Below, one piece after another: positions 42,963 to 53,736 of a stretch of DNA of 64,000 nt. The notes under the pieces were generated by a model, which ran no database searches, was not told the origin of the DNA, and saw only the letters and a list, made by a program, of their open reading frames with translations. Origin of the DNA: Candidatus Woesearchaeota archaeon (lineage in GTDB: Archaea > Nanobdellota > Nanobdellia > Woesearchaeales > JACPJR01); assembly GCA_016187565.1 (NCBI GenBank), contig JACPJR010000014.1:1-64000 (forward strand). The letters run 5' to 3'. Within the stretch, counting starts at the first letter, position 1. Each line of letters starts with the position of its first letter. Both the position numbers and the translations under genes were made by a program.

Positions 42963-44174
42963 TCGTGAAGCTATTTGCTGAAAGACTTGTTCATAAACAG
43001 AGACGCATCGTGTAGCAGCAGTATCCCATTGAAATGTTTGTACCTCATCTTTCCCATTCATGCTTAAACAATCATGAAGTGGCTGATGGTGAATAACCGC
43101 GTGCATTGCATTAACCAAAGCATCAACATCCCAAAAGTCAACCTTTAAGCAATGATGTAAGACTTCAGAAACACCTGACTGCTTTGAAATAATGACCGGA
43201 ACATTATGATACTGTGCCTCAAGAGGCGTTATGCCAAAAGGTTCAGAAACAGAGGGCATAACATAAACATCTGCCATACGATACATTTTACTAACGTCTT
43301 CTCCACGAAGCTGGCCCGTAAAGAAAATCTTGTGTCCAATGCCTAATTCTGCTGCCTTACTGATAAGATACCCTTCCATATCTCCGCTTCCAGCCATAAT
43401 AAAAGTAACCTTGTCATCTAGCTCTAAGACCTTTTTAGCTGCATACAAGAAATAATCTGGACCTTTTTGGAGTGTCATTCTACCGAGAAATAACACTACC
43501 TTATCATCAGTCCACCGAGAGCTAAACTCATCCAAGGACGGAGAAAAAAATGAATTATCAAGTGCATTGTAAACAACAGAAATCTTTTCAGGCGGAATGC
43601 CGTAATGCTGGACAATCATGTTTTTGGTGTAGTTACTTACCGTAATAATATGATCAGCAGCATGCATTCCTGTACGCTCTATGGCATAAACTGCTTGATT
43701 GCAATTTCCACCTCCACGGTCAAATTCAGTTGCATGAATATGGACGACCATGGGTTTATGTGTTTCCTGCTTAACAAGCATAGCTGCAGGAAAGGTCATC
43801 CAATCATGGGCATGAATAATCTCAAAAGGATGATCCTTTACCAGCTCTGCAATAGCCATGGCATACCGGTAAACCTCCTGAAAGAGGTCCTTGCCATAAA
43901 GAGACTTCCCCTCGTGAGCATTCTTTCGTACGAGATAAGCATCGGGACTATCATAAGGAACAAAAAAAGCAGGAACTCCACGAATCATCCTGAAATGATC
44001 TGAAGGAACAAGAAAGTTAACATGAGGTATGACGATGCCTTCAGGTTGCTGAGGAAGGACAATGGTAATATCGACGCCATTATTGACTAAACCTTTGGTG
44101 AGACCGTGGCAGGCAGTACCAAGTCCGCCTTGATTAAAGGGAGGGAATTCCCACCCGAACATAAGGACACGCAT
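42951..44174 (-). CDS. glycosyltransferase (GT4/GT5-like, glycogen-synthase-type)
   Basis: 407 aa, GT-B fold. The N-terminus LMFGWEFPPFNQGGLGTACHGLTKGL is the acceptor/donor loop. HAHDWMTFPAAML and the C-terminal SVSEPFGITPLEAQYHNVPVI (E-x7-E) bind the nucleotide sugar. It is immediately upstream of the GH57 gene with overlapping signals, so synthesis and trimming of an alpha-glucan are probably coupled. The exact donor is unknown. Confidence 0.85.
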   Translation of the reverse strand: MRVLMFGWEFPPFNQGGLGTACHGLTKGLVNNGVDITIVLPQQPEGIVIPHVNFLVPSDHFRMIRGVPAFFVPYDSPDAYLVRKNAHEGKSLYGKDLFQEVYRYAMAIAELVKDHPFEIIHAHDWMTFPAAMLVKQETHKPMVVHIHATEFDRGGGNCNQAVYAIERTGMHAADHIITVSNYTKNMIVQHYGIPPEKISVVYNALDNSFFSPSLDEFSSRWTDDKVVLFLGRMTLQKGPDYFLYAAKKVLELDDKVTFIMAGSGDMEGYLISKAAELGIGHKIFFTGQLRGEDVSKMYRMADVYVMPSVSEPFGITPLEAQYHNVPVIISKQSGVSEVLHHCLKVDFWDVDALVNAMHAVIHHQPLHDCLSMNGKDEVQTFQWDTAATRCVSVYEQVFQQIASREVS

Positions 44175-44200
44175 TTTACTCTTAAATACCTCTTTTTTCT

Positions 44201-44328
44201 GTGCCCGATACTGACAAAAAGATGCTATACGATACTAAAACATCTTAGTCCTAACATTATGAGGAACTAAGAGCATACTTTCTATTGGTTCGGCTTATAC
44301 TCGGTGTTTTACTAATGCAGCTGGGCAC
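44201..44328 (+). other. possible structured RNA region between divergent genes
   Basis: GTGCCC (44201-44206) can pair with GGGCAC (44323-44328). Inside are a 9-bp hairpin with one bulge (44244-44252 with 44262-44271) and a short AGATG/CATCT stem. The interval has no ORF of note. It could be a small RNA or the leader region of the acetyl-CoA synthetase gene. No known family is recognised. Confidence 0.25.
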
Positions 44329-44463
44329 ATTGAAGAAGATCTCCTTTATTAAGCTTTCTCTTTAACGGGAAAGTAGTAAGAATACGAAAAGGAATATTTT
44401 TATAGAAGACCTTTCCTGTTTATGAAAGAAATCAATGAAAGACCGGTGAAAGAGGTGAGGGCA

Positions 44464-46425
44464 ATGGACATCACAGGAAAGATCGATTCAATGCTTGTCG
44501 AAAAACGACATTTTTCTCCATCGCAGGCATTTCGAAAGAATGCTCATATAGGTTCTTATGAAGAATATCAGAAAAGATATCAACAGTCTATCAAAGATCC
44601 AGAGCAATTCTGGGGAACCATTGCCAAAGAATTAGAATGGTACAAACCTTGGAGGAAGGTCTTCGCCTCTCCTAAGAAACCCTTTGTCCAGTGGTTTGTT
44701 GGAGGAAAAACAAATGTCTGTGCTAATTGTCTAGACAGACACCTCACGACAAAGGTAAAAGATAAAATAGCTATTCTCTGGGAAGGAGAAAATGGAGAAA
44801 AACGGTCCTATACCTACGAACAGTTACATCGTGAAGTCTGCCGATTCGCGAATCTAATGAAGGCAAAGAACATCACCAAAGGAGACCGTGTCTGTATCTA
44901 TATGCCCATGATCCCTGAACTCGCTATTGCCATGCTCGCTTGTGCAAGAGTTGGTGCTATTCATAGCGTTATTTTTGGCGGATTCAGCGCAGCATCGATA
45001 AAAAAAAGAGCACAAGATAGTGAAGCAGCCATGATCATTACTGCAGACGGAGGCTTTCGCCATGGAAAAGTCATACCCTTAAAACCAAATGTTGATGACG
45101 CATTACAAGACTGTCCATCCGTAAAAAAAGTCATTGTTTTTCAATGGGCAAAAAATAAGGTTGCTATGAAAAAAGGAAGAGATAGTTGGTGGCATGAGGA
45201 AATAAATCAACACCAACAAAATGGTATGCCTAAACCAGAACCAATGGATGCAGAGGACCCGTTGTTTATTCTTTACACCAGTGGTACGACAGGAAATCCC
45301 AAAGGAGTTATCCATGCAACTGGCGGGTATATGGTGTATGCCTACCTCACTACTAAATATATTTTTGATCTTAAAGACAACGATATTCACTGGTGCACGG
45401 CAGATTGTGGCTGGGTTACCGGACATACCTATCTTGTTTATGGCCCGCTGCTCAATGGAGCAACAACCGTTATGTTTGAAGGTGTTCCCAACTATCCACA
45501 ACCAGACAGATTTTGGGAGATCGTTGAACGATACAAAGTGACCATCTTCTATACAGCACCTACTGCAATCAGAGCAATGATGAAAGACGGAGATACCTGG
45601 CCAAAGAAACATAATCTCAGTTCACTACGGCTCTTGGGCAGTGTGGGAGAGCCTATTAATCCCGAAGCATGGATGTGGTATTACACGGTAATAGGAAACA
45701 AAAAATGCCCTATTGTTGATACCTGGTGGCAGACAGAAACAGGAGGAATTCTTATTACACCGCTTCCTGGTGCTATTGATCTCAAACCTGGATCTGCAAC
45801 CCTTCCCTTTTTTGGTATTGAGCCAGCTGTTCTCAAAGAAGATGGAAGTGAAGCAGGAACAAACGAAGGAGGCTATCTTGTCATCAAGAATTCATGGCCT
45901 GCAATAGCAAGAAGTGTTTGGAAGGATCCAGAACGGTATGTCAAAACCTATTTCAGCAAATTTAAGAATATGTATTTGACCGGGGATGGCGCAAAAAAAG
46001 ATGAAAACGGATATTTTTGGATTATGGGAAGAATCGATGATGTTGTCAATGTCTCGGGTCATCGTATTGGCACCGCAGAGGTAGAAAGTGCTTTGGTAAG
46101 CCATACATCAGTGGCTGAAGCTGCTGTTGTACCCATGCCACACAACGTTAAGGGTCAAGCCCTCTATGCTTTTGTCACCCTCAAAACAGGAAAGCAAAAA
46201 TCGGATAAACTCAAGGAAGAGCTCAGTCTTCATGTTAGAAAAGAGATCGGACCTATTGCACAGCCGGATAAAATCCAATTTGCAGACTCACTGCCAAAAA
46301 CAAGAAGCGGAAAAATCATGCGCAGGATTTTACGGGCAATTGCAGAGGGAAGTACTGAATTGGGTGATACCACAACACTTGCCGATCCCAGTGTCGTTGA
46401 GCAGTTACTCAAAGAACGGCAATAA
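44464..46425 (+). CDS. acs: acetyl-CoA synthetase (AMP-forming)
   Basis: 653 aa from ATG 44464, which has a strong GAGGTGAG site 3 nt upstream; an in-frame ATG at 44422 adds 14 residues. Motifs: [14 protein letters not shown] (P-loop), the [10 protein letters not shown] acetate/AMP site, [32 protein letters not shown], and the acetylatable Lys in [13 protein letters not shown]. It links acetate and ATP with acetyl-CoA. The lack of a visible paralog suggests it is the main entry or exit for acetate here. Confidence 0.93.
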   Translation: MDITGKIDSMLVEKRHFSPSQAFRKNAHIGSYEEYQKRYQQSIKDPEQFWGTIAKELEWYKPWRKVFASPKKPFVQWFVGGKTNVCANCLDRHLTTKVKDKIAILWEGENGEKRSYTYEQLHREVCRFANLMKAKNITKGDRVCIYMPMIPELAIAMLACARVGAIHSVIFGGFSAASIKKRAQDSEAAMIITADGGFRHGKVIPLKPNVDDALQDCPSVKKVIVFQWAKNKVAMKKGRDSWWHEEINQHQQNGMPKPEPMDAEDPLFILYTSGTTGNPKGVIHATGGYMVYAYLTTKYIFDLKDNDIHWCTADCGWVTGHTYLVYGPLLNGATTVMFEGVPNYPQPDRFWEIVERYKVTIFYTAPTAIRAMMKDGDTWPKKHNLSSLRLLGSVGEPINPEAWMWYYTVIGNKKCPIVDTWWQTETGGILITPLPGAIDLKPGSATLPFFGIEPAVLKEDGSEAGTNEGGYLVIKNSWPAIARSVWKDPERYVKTYFSKFKNMYLTGDGAKKDENGYFWIMGRIDDVVNVSGHRIGTAEVESALVSHTSVAEAAVVPMPHNVKGQALYAFVTLKTGKQKSDKLKEELSLHVRKEIGPIAQPDKIQFADSLPKTRSGKIMRRILRAIAEGSTELGDTTTLADPSVVEQLLKERQ

Positions 46426-46510
46426 TAAAGATTTAAATACTTTGTTGGTTTTGGATGTATACACTGGTCACAAAGACAGAAGTAGATTAAAAAAAGAAGG
46501 GGGTTATCCT

Positions 46511-48931
46511 ATGGACAAAGCAAAACAGTTCATTCTCTGGTTTAACCAACTTGGCATTGAAGATGTTCCATTCGTGGGAGGAAAAAATGCTTCGCTTGGT
46601 GAAATGTACCGTCATCTCACGCCCAAAGGTATTAACATTCCCAATGGCTTTGCTGTTACTGCTCATGCATATCACTATCTTCTGAAAAATGCGGGGATTG
46701 AAACTAGAATCAAAGAAACGCTCTCGGATCTGAATACACGAAATATGCGTAATCTATCACAACGCGGACATAAAGTGAGAGAACTCATTAAATCAGTTGA
46801 GTTTCCTAAAGAACTTCAGAACGAGTTGTTTGCTGCGTATGAGAAACTGTGTAAACAGTACGGCGAAGATACTGACGTTGCTGTTCGAAGCTCAGCAACA
46901 GCAGAAGATCTTCCTGACGCAAGTTTTGCAGGACAACAGGAAACATACCTCAATATTAAAGGAAAGCATGCGCTCCTTGAAGCATGCAAGAAATGTTTTG
47001 CTTCGCTCTTTACCAATAGGGCAATCTCCTATCGGGTTGATAAAGGCTTTGATCATTTTGCCGTGGGATTATCTATTGGTATCCAAAAAATGGTTCGCTC
47101 TGATTTAGCAGGTAGCGGTGTTATGTTCTCTATTGATACCGAGTCTGGTTTCAAGAATGTCGTCTTCATTACCGCAGCCTATGGGTTAGGAGAAAACGTT
47201 GTCCAAGGTGCGGTAAATCCTGATGAATACTATGTCTTTAAGCCGACCTTAAAGCAAGGGTATAAGCCCATTCTTTCCAAAAAGCTTGGAGAAAAAGCGG
47301 TAAAGATGATCTATGATCTTCATGGGAATAAAAACACGATCAATGTCCAAGTCGATGCCGTAGATCGTATGCGCTATGTGCTCAGCAATGAAGAAATCCT
47401 AACATTAGCTCGTTGGGCATGCACTATCGAAGATCACTATAGTAAAAAGGCAGGGAACTATAAACCCATGGACATGGAATGGGCAAAAGATGGATCAACA
47501 AATGAGTTATTCATTGTTCAAGCACGTCCTGAGACCGTTCACTCACAAAAAACACGCAATGTGTATGAAAGATACAAACTCCAAGAGAAAGGAAAAGTCC
47601 TTGTTACGGGAAGCAGCGTCGGTGACAAAATAGGTGCAGGAAAGGCTACTATCATCAAAAATGTTAGTGAGATTGGTCGTTTCAAAAAAGGCCAGGTTCT
47701 TGTTACCGATATGACTGACCCTGATTGGGAACCGGTTATGAAAATTGCAGCAGCAATTGTCACGAATAGGGGTGGAAGGACGTGTCATGCAGCCATCATC
47801 AGTCGTGAATTAGGCATACCCTGCATGGTAGGCACCGATAATGGCACAGACGTCATAAAACAAGGACAAGGAGTAACCGTAGATTGCTCACAAGGAGAAA
47901 CTGGCTTCGTTTATGAGGGACAACTTAAGTTTGATATCGAACGAATGAACCTAGATGAAGTACCACAGACAAAAACAAAAATCATGATGAACGTTGGTAA
48001 TCCGGAAAAGGCATTTGACCTCAGTTTTTTACCCAGCCAAGGTGTGGGGCTTGCGCGTCAAGAATTCATCATCAGCAACTACATCAAGGTACATCCTCTT
48101 GCCATAGTCCATTTCAACCAGTTGAAGGATGAAAGCCTCAAAGAGCAGATTGAGTCGCTTACCAAAGGATACCCAGATAAAACCAGTTTTTATGTAAGCA
48201 AACTTGCCCATGGGATTGCAATGATCGGTGCTGCATTCTATCCGCACGATGTTATTGTCCGTTTAAGTGATTTTCGGAGCAATGAATATGCAGATCTTGT
48301 TGGTGGGCGTCTCTATGAACCTACAGAACGTAATCCCATGATTGGCTGGAGAGGCGCTTCCAGGTACTATGATGACCGTTATCGTGAAGCATTTGGGCTA
48401 GAATGTAAAGCACTTGCTTTAGTGAGAGATCTGATGGGCCTTACCAATGTTAAGATCATGATACCATTCTGCCGAACAGTTGAGGAAGGAAAAAAGGTGT
48501 TGGTAGAGATGGAAAAATATGGACTGAAACGTGGAAAGAACGGGTTAGAAGTATATGTGATGTGTGAAATACCCTCGAACGTTATTCTCGCAGACCTCTT
48601 CGCTGATATTTTTGATGGGTTTAGTATTGGTAGTAACGACCTTACGCAGCTAACGCTCGGACTCGATAGGGATTCAGAACTTGTCGCTCATATCTTTGAC
48701 GAGCGTAACGAAGCAGTACGAAGGCTTATTAAGCAAGTCATAACTGTAGCAAAAAAGAAAAAAAGAAAAATTGGTATCTGTGGAGATGCTCCAAGCTCAT
48801 TTCCAGAGATTGCAGAATTTCTTGTTGATTGTGGCATTGACAGTATTTCATTAAGTCCTGATGCTATCATCAAAACAACATTGACCATTGCTGCAGAAGA
48901 AAAGAAGCGAAAAAAGAAACAACTGAAGTAA
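46511..48931 (+). CDS. ppsA: phosphoenolpyruvate synthase
   Basis: 806 aa. The N-terminal ATP-grasp domain begins FVGGKNASLGEMY, with VRSSATAEDLPDASFAGQQ. The phospho-His swivel is GGRTCHAAIISRELGIPCMVG. The C-terminal TIM barrel contains NPMIGWRGASRY, FSIGSNDLTQLTLGLDRD and ICGDAPS. It makes PEP from pyruvate and ATP for gluconeogenesis, or runs in reverse. The frame is open upstream to 46127, but that part overlaps acs and is not the start. Confidence 0.95.
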   Translation: MDKAKQFILWFNQLGIEDVPFVGGKNASLGEMYRHLTPKGINIPNGFAVTAHAYHYLLKNAGIETRIKETLSDLNTRNMRNLSQRGHKVRELIKSVEFPKELQNELFAAYEKLCKQYGEDTDVAVRSSATAEDLPDASFAGQQETYLNIKGKHALLEACKKCFASLFTNRAISYRVDKGFDHFAVGLSIGIQKMVRSDLAGSGVMFSIDTESGFKNVVFITAAYGLGENVVQGAVNPDEYYVFKPTLKQGYKPILSKKLGEKAVKMIYDLHGNKNTINVQVDAVDRMRYVLSNEEILTLARWACTIEDHYSKKAGNYKPMDMEWAKDGSTNELFIVQARPETVHSQKTRNVYERYKLQEKGKVLVTGSSVGDKIGAGKATIIKNVSEIGRFKKGQVLVTDMTDPDWEPVMKIAAAIVTNRGGRTCHAAIISRELGIPCMVGTDNGTDVIKQGQGVTVDCSQGETGFVYEGQLKFDIERMNLDEVPQTKTKIMMNVGNPEKAFDLSFLPSQGVGLARQEFIISNYIKVHPLAIVHFNQLKDESLKEQIESLTKGYPDKTSFYVSKLAHGIAMIGAAFYPHDVIVRLSDFRSNEYADLVGGRLYEPTERNPMIGWRGASRYYDDRYREAFGLECKALALVRDLMGLTNVKIMIPFCRTVEEGKKVLVEMEKYGLKRGKNGLEVYVMCEIPSNVILADLFADIFDGFSIGSNDLTQLTLGLDRDSELVAHIFDERNEAVRRLIKQVITVAKKKKRKIGICGDAPSSFPEIAEFLVDCGIDSISLSPDAIIKTTLTIAAEEKKRKKKQLK

Positions 48932-48990
48932 CGATTGTAAAAAGGCAATCATAACATTCAAGAAAAAGATAAAAGAAAAAATAAAGAAGT

Positions 48991-51900
48991 TTATGCTTCC
49001 TTCTTTTGTTCTCCCTTCTTCTTTGATTTAAAGAAGAGTACACCAAGCCCTCCAACAACAAGGACGACAACAACTATCCAGATCCAACGTTGACTCGTTG
49101 GTGGTTCTTCCTGTACTGTTGGTTGTGGTTCGAGAGGCGGTTCTTGCTCTGGGGTTGGCTCAAGAGGCTGCGTTGTTTCTGGAACAGGTTCTTCCACAGG
49201 AACTTCCTGTTGCGTTAAGGATTCTGTTCCTGGTTTTGCTGCAATGGCAAAGACACTGAAGCCTGGAGAACCTGCCCAGTACTTAACCATGGTATCGTCG
49301 CTACTCTCTTTCTCAGTAACCAAACGTTTCCAGCCATTATCGTTGCGAAGGAGAACAATATCCTCTTCTGCAAGATTATTTTCGGTGAGCCACGCCTTTG
49401 GCACTGCAAAGCGAATGATAACGCTGGTTATTCGTTCAGGGCTAATTGCTTCAGTTCCAATCTCCAGGTACTTATAGACCGTACCACTGTAAACATTAAC
49501 CGTCTCTGGCTCTCCTTCAAGTGCTGCAACCGTAAATCCAAGAGTACCAACAGCCTTATCAAGGGTAAAGACAATCTCACTCACCGGTATGTTGGTGTCA
49601 GCAACCTTAACTTTATTTGCTCCTTGATTCAAGTTGCTAAGGATAAACTGGGCTTTTGCTGCAGCAGTTCCTGCACTTGGTGCAGGAGGACTAATACTAC
49701 TCTGTGGTCCTGATCCTCCAGATCCTGGAGAGACTGAGCCTCCACTGGATGTACCTTGATCTTGACTCTCACTGGTACAACTGGTTGAGTTAGATCCAGC
49801 GTATGCTACACCACAACTGTTACTGTCAACCCAACCTCCGGTACAATACTTCACATTATTCGTACACGTACCCCATCCGGAACACGACCAACTGGCATTG
49901 CAATCGTCTCCTCCATAGAGACTAAATCCCAAAAGCCCGGTAGCAAACTCCCATTGGGTGGTGTTATCCGTACTGTTGTAACCCATTCGTGTTGCATTTG
50001 TGGTAACATCAAACTTGTCGGTAACATTAGTTTCAGAATAATGGTACAGTTTCGTACCTTCTCCCTGAACCTTAATACGAACACGTTGTGGCCTCCACTC
50101 TTGGATAAGTGCCGTATAAACAGAACCACTTAAACCAATAAGGGAACTGTTAGATCCACGACTTCCATTGGTTTGGTTATACAAGATTGCTGTAGAGAGA
50201 TTGCTAAAGGATGTTGCCGGTGTGCTGGTAATATCAACACCAACAAGCTGAATCTCCCACGGAACAGACGAGCTTGGATTGTTCAAAACAACGGTTGTGT
50301 TTTGTCCCTGACTGTAGTTGATCTGTTGTGCCTGGGTTGAGGAATTGCTGAGATTTATGTTGACTTGTGAAGCTCCGCCCCCTAAATCAAATCTCATGTT
50401 GAGTCTTCCCCGTGGATTGGTTATATCCTGAACTGGTGGAGTAAAGGCAAAGTCCAGCACAGGAAAACATTTAGGACAATCAGTTGCAGTTGCTGCGGCA
50501 GCTGTAGTTGCGTTGAGACAAGCACTCTTGTAGGTATTGTTAACCTGATCGGCTCCTGCATATTTGTAGTAGTAGGTCATATTTGCCGACAACCCAAACC
50601 CAAGCCTTGCTTGATCAAGGAATACCTTGTGACTGCTCGAGTAGGGGAACGCAAAGTAGGGCTCGGTAACCGTTATGTTTAACGCAGTACAATTCTGATC
50701 GTTGTAAAACTCAACAGATCCTGTTGAAGCTTCGTCAGTTATCCACTTGATTTCAAGAGCGTCAGGGAACTTTAAATCCTTCTGCATCTTAATAGTAGGT
50801 GCTCGCTTATCATTGGTAAAGTTAACCACATTCCTACAGGCAAAATCAAAGGAACAACTCGGATCTGCACAATCAGCCTGCCCATTCTGATCATTGTCAA
50901 GACCATCACGGCATTCAGGGCCTCCTTCAAGACGTACATACCCATAACGGAGGAAGTCGCTGCAATCTGGATCTTGCTCAGCAGTAATATTATCTCCGTC
51001 ATAGTCTACACCGACTAAATCACATCGTTCTTTTTTGACATCAAATGCACCTGGGGTGTAATAGACCGGACCGTTGTCAAGGACGTCGCTCGGATTAGTT
51101 GCGCCCCTATTTCCTCCCGCAGTGGTCACGTAGAGACGCACAGGCACGGTTGTGTTGTACAACTGATTGTAATTCAAGAGGTCTGACTTCTTGACATTCA
51201 TGCTGATTCCCTGGATAAACTGACAATCCCGTCGGTAATCTGCCGAGAGAACAATGGACGATGCCTGCCAGCTGTTATTTGCACAAATCCTGGCAACACG
51301 CTTCTCGTTAGCGCCTGTACCATTCCATTCGCTTACCAAGCTGAAGTAAAACTCAAAGCCGGTAAAATTGTTTTCCATACTTCTACAGTTATTGGTGACG
51401 TTGTTATCACTATCCATGTAGACAAACATGCTCACATTATCAGTACCAGTTGCTCCTAGAGTTTCCCGACAACGGGCTGCTCCAGAAACATTGGTTACCG
51501 TTACACCAAAGCTAAATGCCTTAGGCTTGTCCTTTAATCCAAAGTCACGCATATTAACCGACCCGGGTGTAGCATCGCCACTTTGGTCGGTTCCAAGGAT
51601 GATGGGCCTTCCCGGATCTCCGCCCTCTTCCATCATACGATTGGCCATCAGCATAAAGTCTCCACCATCAGCACTAAAAAACGTATTCAGATTCCGGCTT
51701 CCAGATTTAAAGTCCTTAAACATATCTGCACCACAGGCTGGGTCACTTAACCATGGCTGATTCGTGTTGAAACAGTCTGTATCTTTACAATCAATCATAC
51801 CATCATTGTCATTATCAATGCTGTCAGCACAGAATTCAACGGTCTGGCCTACAGGCTTACAGAAATGATACGTAGACTCCCATTCACAGGTTCGTGGACT

Positions 51901-53736
51901 GCCGAGACAGGTGTTGTTATCGCTGCTGTTCCCTTGAACAAAACACATACGGCAGTCATCAACACAAGATTTCGTTAAGTTACTTTCACAATGCACTTCT
52001 GTTCCCCAGGTATTCTTACGGGTTACCATGGTACAGCCTGCTTGGCTGTTCTGACATTTTGTTGCAACCTGATCAGGGGAGGTAAACTCACAGGCCTTAC
52101 AATCCGTATCACAGCTTCCCATGTTTCCGAAGGAACTAAAACGATTATCGTCTTCACAAATACCAACACCATTCGGTGCATGCGAGTCTAAGCGCCAGCG
52201 ACAGAATCCTAAGGTAGAGTTTTCACAGGCAGATTGCGCGAGTGCTGCTGTTGGCCATGCAGTTGATCCATTTTGTTCGCAGGCAAAACATGCCCCATTA
52301 CAACTCTTCCTCTCAGACCCAAAGCCCATTTCACACTCATTCAAAGTCTTGGTATTTCCCGTAGGATCAGTAAACGTACGCTGTTTCCAAAAGCCACCTG
52401 CAGCAATGCACGATGCTTCACTGCTAATTTGATCAAAGGAGCGATCAAACATCTCAGCGCCTTGCTCGAACATATTGTCTGCCTTGAATTCACAGAATCC
52501 GTTTCGCCATTCACACGGCATTTGATAGGTAGCTGCTGCAGCACTACAATCTGTTTGTGTTCGTGCTCCCTGACAGCCAGTATTAAAGGGGTTATCGGTT
52601 CTTATCCGATCAAAGCAGCTGTTGTTCTGCGCACCTTCGCATTTACTCGAGCTAGCGTTCCACGCACAACAATTCGGTAAGAGGGTAAAGCTACCACAGG
52701 CAGTGCTATTAGTCGTACAAACACTTTGATTGACCTGCCCCGTAACCTGACAGCCTAGAGGTCCACACTCAGTGATATTAGTCGTCTGAATCTCACAGAC
52801 TTCGACACCAACAATACTTGCACAGGCAATTCCTCTCGTGGCATTATAGCCTGCTGCTGACCTACAGCTACTTGTCGTTGCGTTCCACACACAAATCGAG
52901 CTATTAAATGCATTACAGATGTTTTGGGTAAAAACTTGATTACACGACACTACCTGCTCTTGTTTATAGAGATCCTGACCAAACGTTTGTGTAGCACAAT
53001 TTAATCCGGTGAAATTCCAGAAACAAGGAGCGCCAAACTGGCTTGCTAAGGAACATTCATTTTGCGTTGTCCGTGAGGTACAGATACTTCCAGCAAAATC
53101 ATCATGGAAGAATTGATCCTGTGGTGGCTGTTGTTGTTGCTCTGGCTGTTGTTGTTGCTCTGGCTGTTGCTGTTGTGCGCCGAAGACACAACCACTTTGG
53201 GTACTAAATGAAGTAGATTTGTTTCCAAGCGTAATATTGATTGCACTGGCATTAAAACTGTTTACTTTAAGACTCAAACAGGTTGTATTCTGCTGGCTAA
53301 CGACAACGTAAAATGCACCTGCTTGAGGAGTCAAGCCATGTTGCCAACTTGCATTCGAGAACCCTGGTGCTGTAGTGATAGTTGCAAGACTACTCGCACT
53401 CGTCATTCTGATTACTTTGCTTCGTACGTCAATATCAGCAACATTATCTCCATTACGATCGTTATAACGAGCATCTGCCCAAGGTTCGCTCGTTTTCAAC
53501 ATCTGTGCACCAGTTGCTGAAATATTAATGCTCTGGGTGTTTCCTGGAATGGTTGTATCCCAGAGAGGAATAACCGCAGTGACTTGCTGTTGTCCTTGCT
53601 GTTGTTGCTGCTGTTGTTGTTGTTGTTGGCCAAAGACACAGCCAGCTTGGGTACTAAACGAGGTAGATTTGTTTCCTAACGTTATATTCATTGCAGTATC
53701 CGAGGCATTGGCATAGACTACCTTAAGCTGAAACAA
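48991..53736 (-). CDS. giant Cys-rich surface protein, C-terminal part (downstream of a frameshift)
   Basis: About 1,580 aa, continuing the protein encoded by 53718-55388. It contains two repeats of about 150 aa (NISATGAQMLKT...INITLGNKSTSFSTQ) each ending in a Gln run. Next come about 15 Cys-rich PSI-like modules (CxW..C spacing), Ca-type DNDGMIDCKD and DNDQNGQADC loops, and a Trp-x-Cys thrombospondin-like segment (NASWSCSGWGTC). A proline-rich stalk, a membrane helix (about 1545-1568) and a KKK tail end the protein. It is anchored and heavily N-glycosylated (inference). The TTG at 53736 is unlikely to be a real start. Confidence 0.7.
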   Translation of the reverse strand: MFQLKVVYANASDTAMNITLGNKSTSFSTQAGCVFGQQQQQQQQQQQGQQQVTAVIPLWDTTIPGNTQSINISATGAQMLKTSEPWADARYNDRNGDNVADIDVRSKVIRMTSASSLATITTAPGFSNASWQHGLTPQAGAFYVVVSQQNTTCLSLKVNSFNASAINITLGNKSTSFSTQSGCVFGAQQQQPEQQQQPEQQQQPPQDQFFHDDFAGSICTSRTTQNECSLASQFGAPCFWNFTGLNCATQTFGQDLYKQEQVVSCNQVFTQNICNAFNSSICVWNATTSSCRSAAGYNATRGIACASIVGVEVCEIQTTNITECGPLGCQVTGQVNQSVCTTNSTACGSFTLLPNCCAWNASSSKCEGAQNNSCFDRIRTDNPFNTGCQGARTQTDCSAAAATYQMPCEWRNGFCEFKADNMFEQGAEMFDRSFDQISSEASCIAAGGFWKQRTFTDPTGNTKTLNECEMGFGSERKSCNGACFACEQNGSTAWPTAALAQSACENSTLGFCRWRLDSHAPNGVGICEDDNRFSSFGNMGSCDTDCKACEFTSPDQVATKCQNSQAGCTMVTRKNTWGTEVHCESNLTKSCVDDCRMCFVQGNSSDNNTCLGSPRTCEWESTYHFCKPVGQTVEFCADSIDNDNDGMIDCKDTDCFNTNQPWLSDPACGADMFKDFKSGSRNLNTFFSADGGDFMLMANRMMEEGGDPGRPIILGTDQSGDATPGSVNMRDFGLKDKPKAFSFGVTVTNVSGAARCRETLGATGTDNVSMFVYMDSDNNVTNNCRSMENNFTGFEFYFSLVSEWNGTGANEKRVARICANNSWQASSIVLSADYRRDCQFIQGISMNVKKSDLLNYNQLYNTTVPVRLYVTTAGGNRGATNPSDVLDNGPVYYTPGAFDVKKERCDLVGVDYDGDNITAEQDPDCSDFLRYGYVRLEGGPECRDGLDNDQNGQADCADPSCSFDFACRNVVNFTNDKRAPTIKMQKDLKFPDALEIKWITDEASTGSVEFYNDQNCTALNITVTEPYFAFPYSSSHKVFLDQARLGFGLSANMTYYYKYAGADQVNNTYKSACLNATTAAAATATDCPKCFPVLDFAFTPPVQDITNPRGRLNMRFDLGGGASQVNINLSNSSTQAQQINYSQGQNTTVVLNNPSSSVPWEIQLVGVDITSTPATSFSNLSTAILYNQTNGSRGSNSSLIGLSGSVYTALIQEWRPQRVRIKVQGEGTKLYHYSETNVTDKFDVTTNATRMGYNSTDNTTQWEFATGLLGFSLYGGDDCNASWSCSGWGTCTNNVKYCTGGWVDSNSCGVAYAGSNSTSCTSESQDQGTSSGGSVSPGSGGSGPQSSISPPAPSAGTAAAKAQFILSNLNQGANKVKVADTNIPVSEIVFTLDKAVGTLGFTVAALEGEPETVNVYSGTVYKYLEIGTEAISPERITSVIIRFAVPKAWLTENNLAEEDIVLLRNDNGWKRLVTEKESSDDTMVKYWAGSPGFSVFAIAAKPGTESLTQQEVPVEEPVPETTQPLEPTPEQEPPLEPQPTVQEEPPTSQRWIWIVVVVLVVGGLGVLFFKSKKKGEQKKEA
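53121..53179 (-). repeat. CAA/CAG-rich microsatellite encoding Gln-Pro-Gln linker
   Basis: Repeated TGTTGTTGCTCTGGC-type units on the + strand encode PEQQQQ repeats on the minus strand. It matches the longer Gln run at 53586-53629 and separates the repeat domains from the Cys-rich region. Confidence 0.7.
53586..53629 (-). repeat. CAA/CAG microsatellite encoding a poly-Gln linker
   Basis: TGT/TGC trinucleotide repeats encode an uninterrupted run of 11 Gln, then G-Q-Q-Q. Such tracts vary in length by slippage. It is 90 bp from the frameshift that splits the gene. Confidence 0.75.

Noticed and set aside
46127-46510. Upstream extension of the PEP synthase reading frame
   Set aside because: It overlaps acs in another frame, has no homology to the family and lacks a ribosome-binding site; the enzyme begins at 46511.
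53586-53629. CRISPR-like repeat array
   Set aside because: The repeats are trinucleotide microsatellites inside a coding frame without spacers; no CRISPR array, insertion sequence or transposase was seen anywhere in the window.
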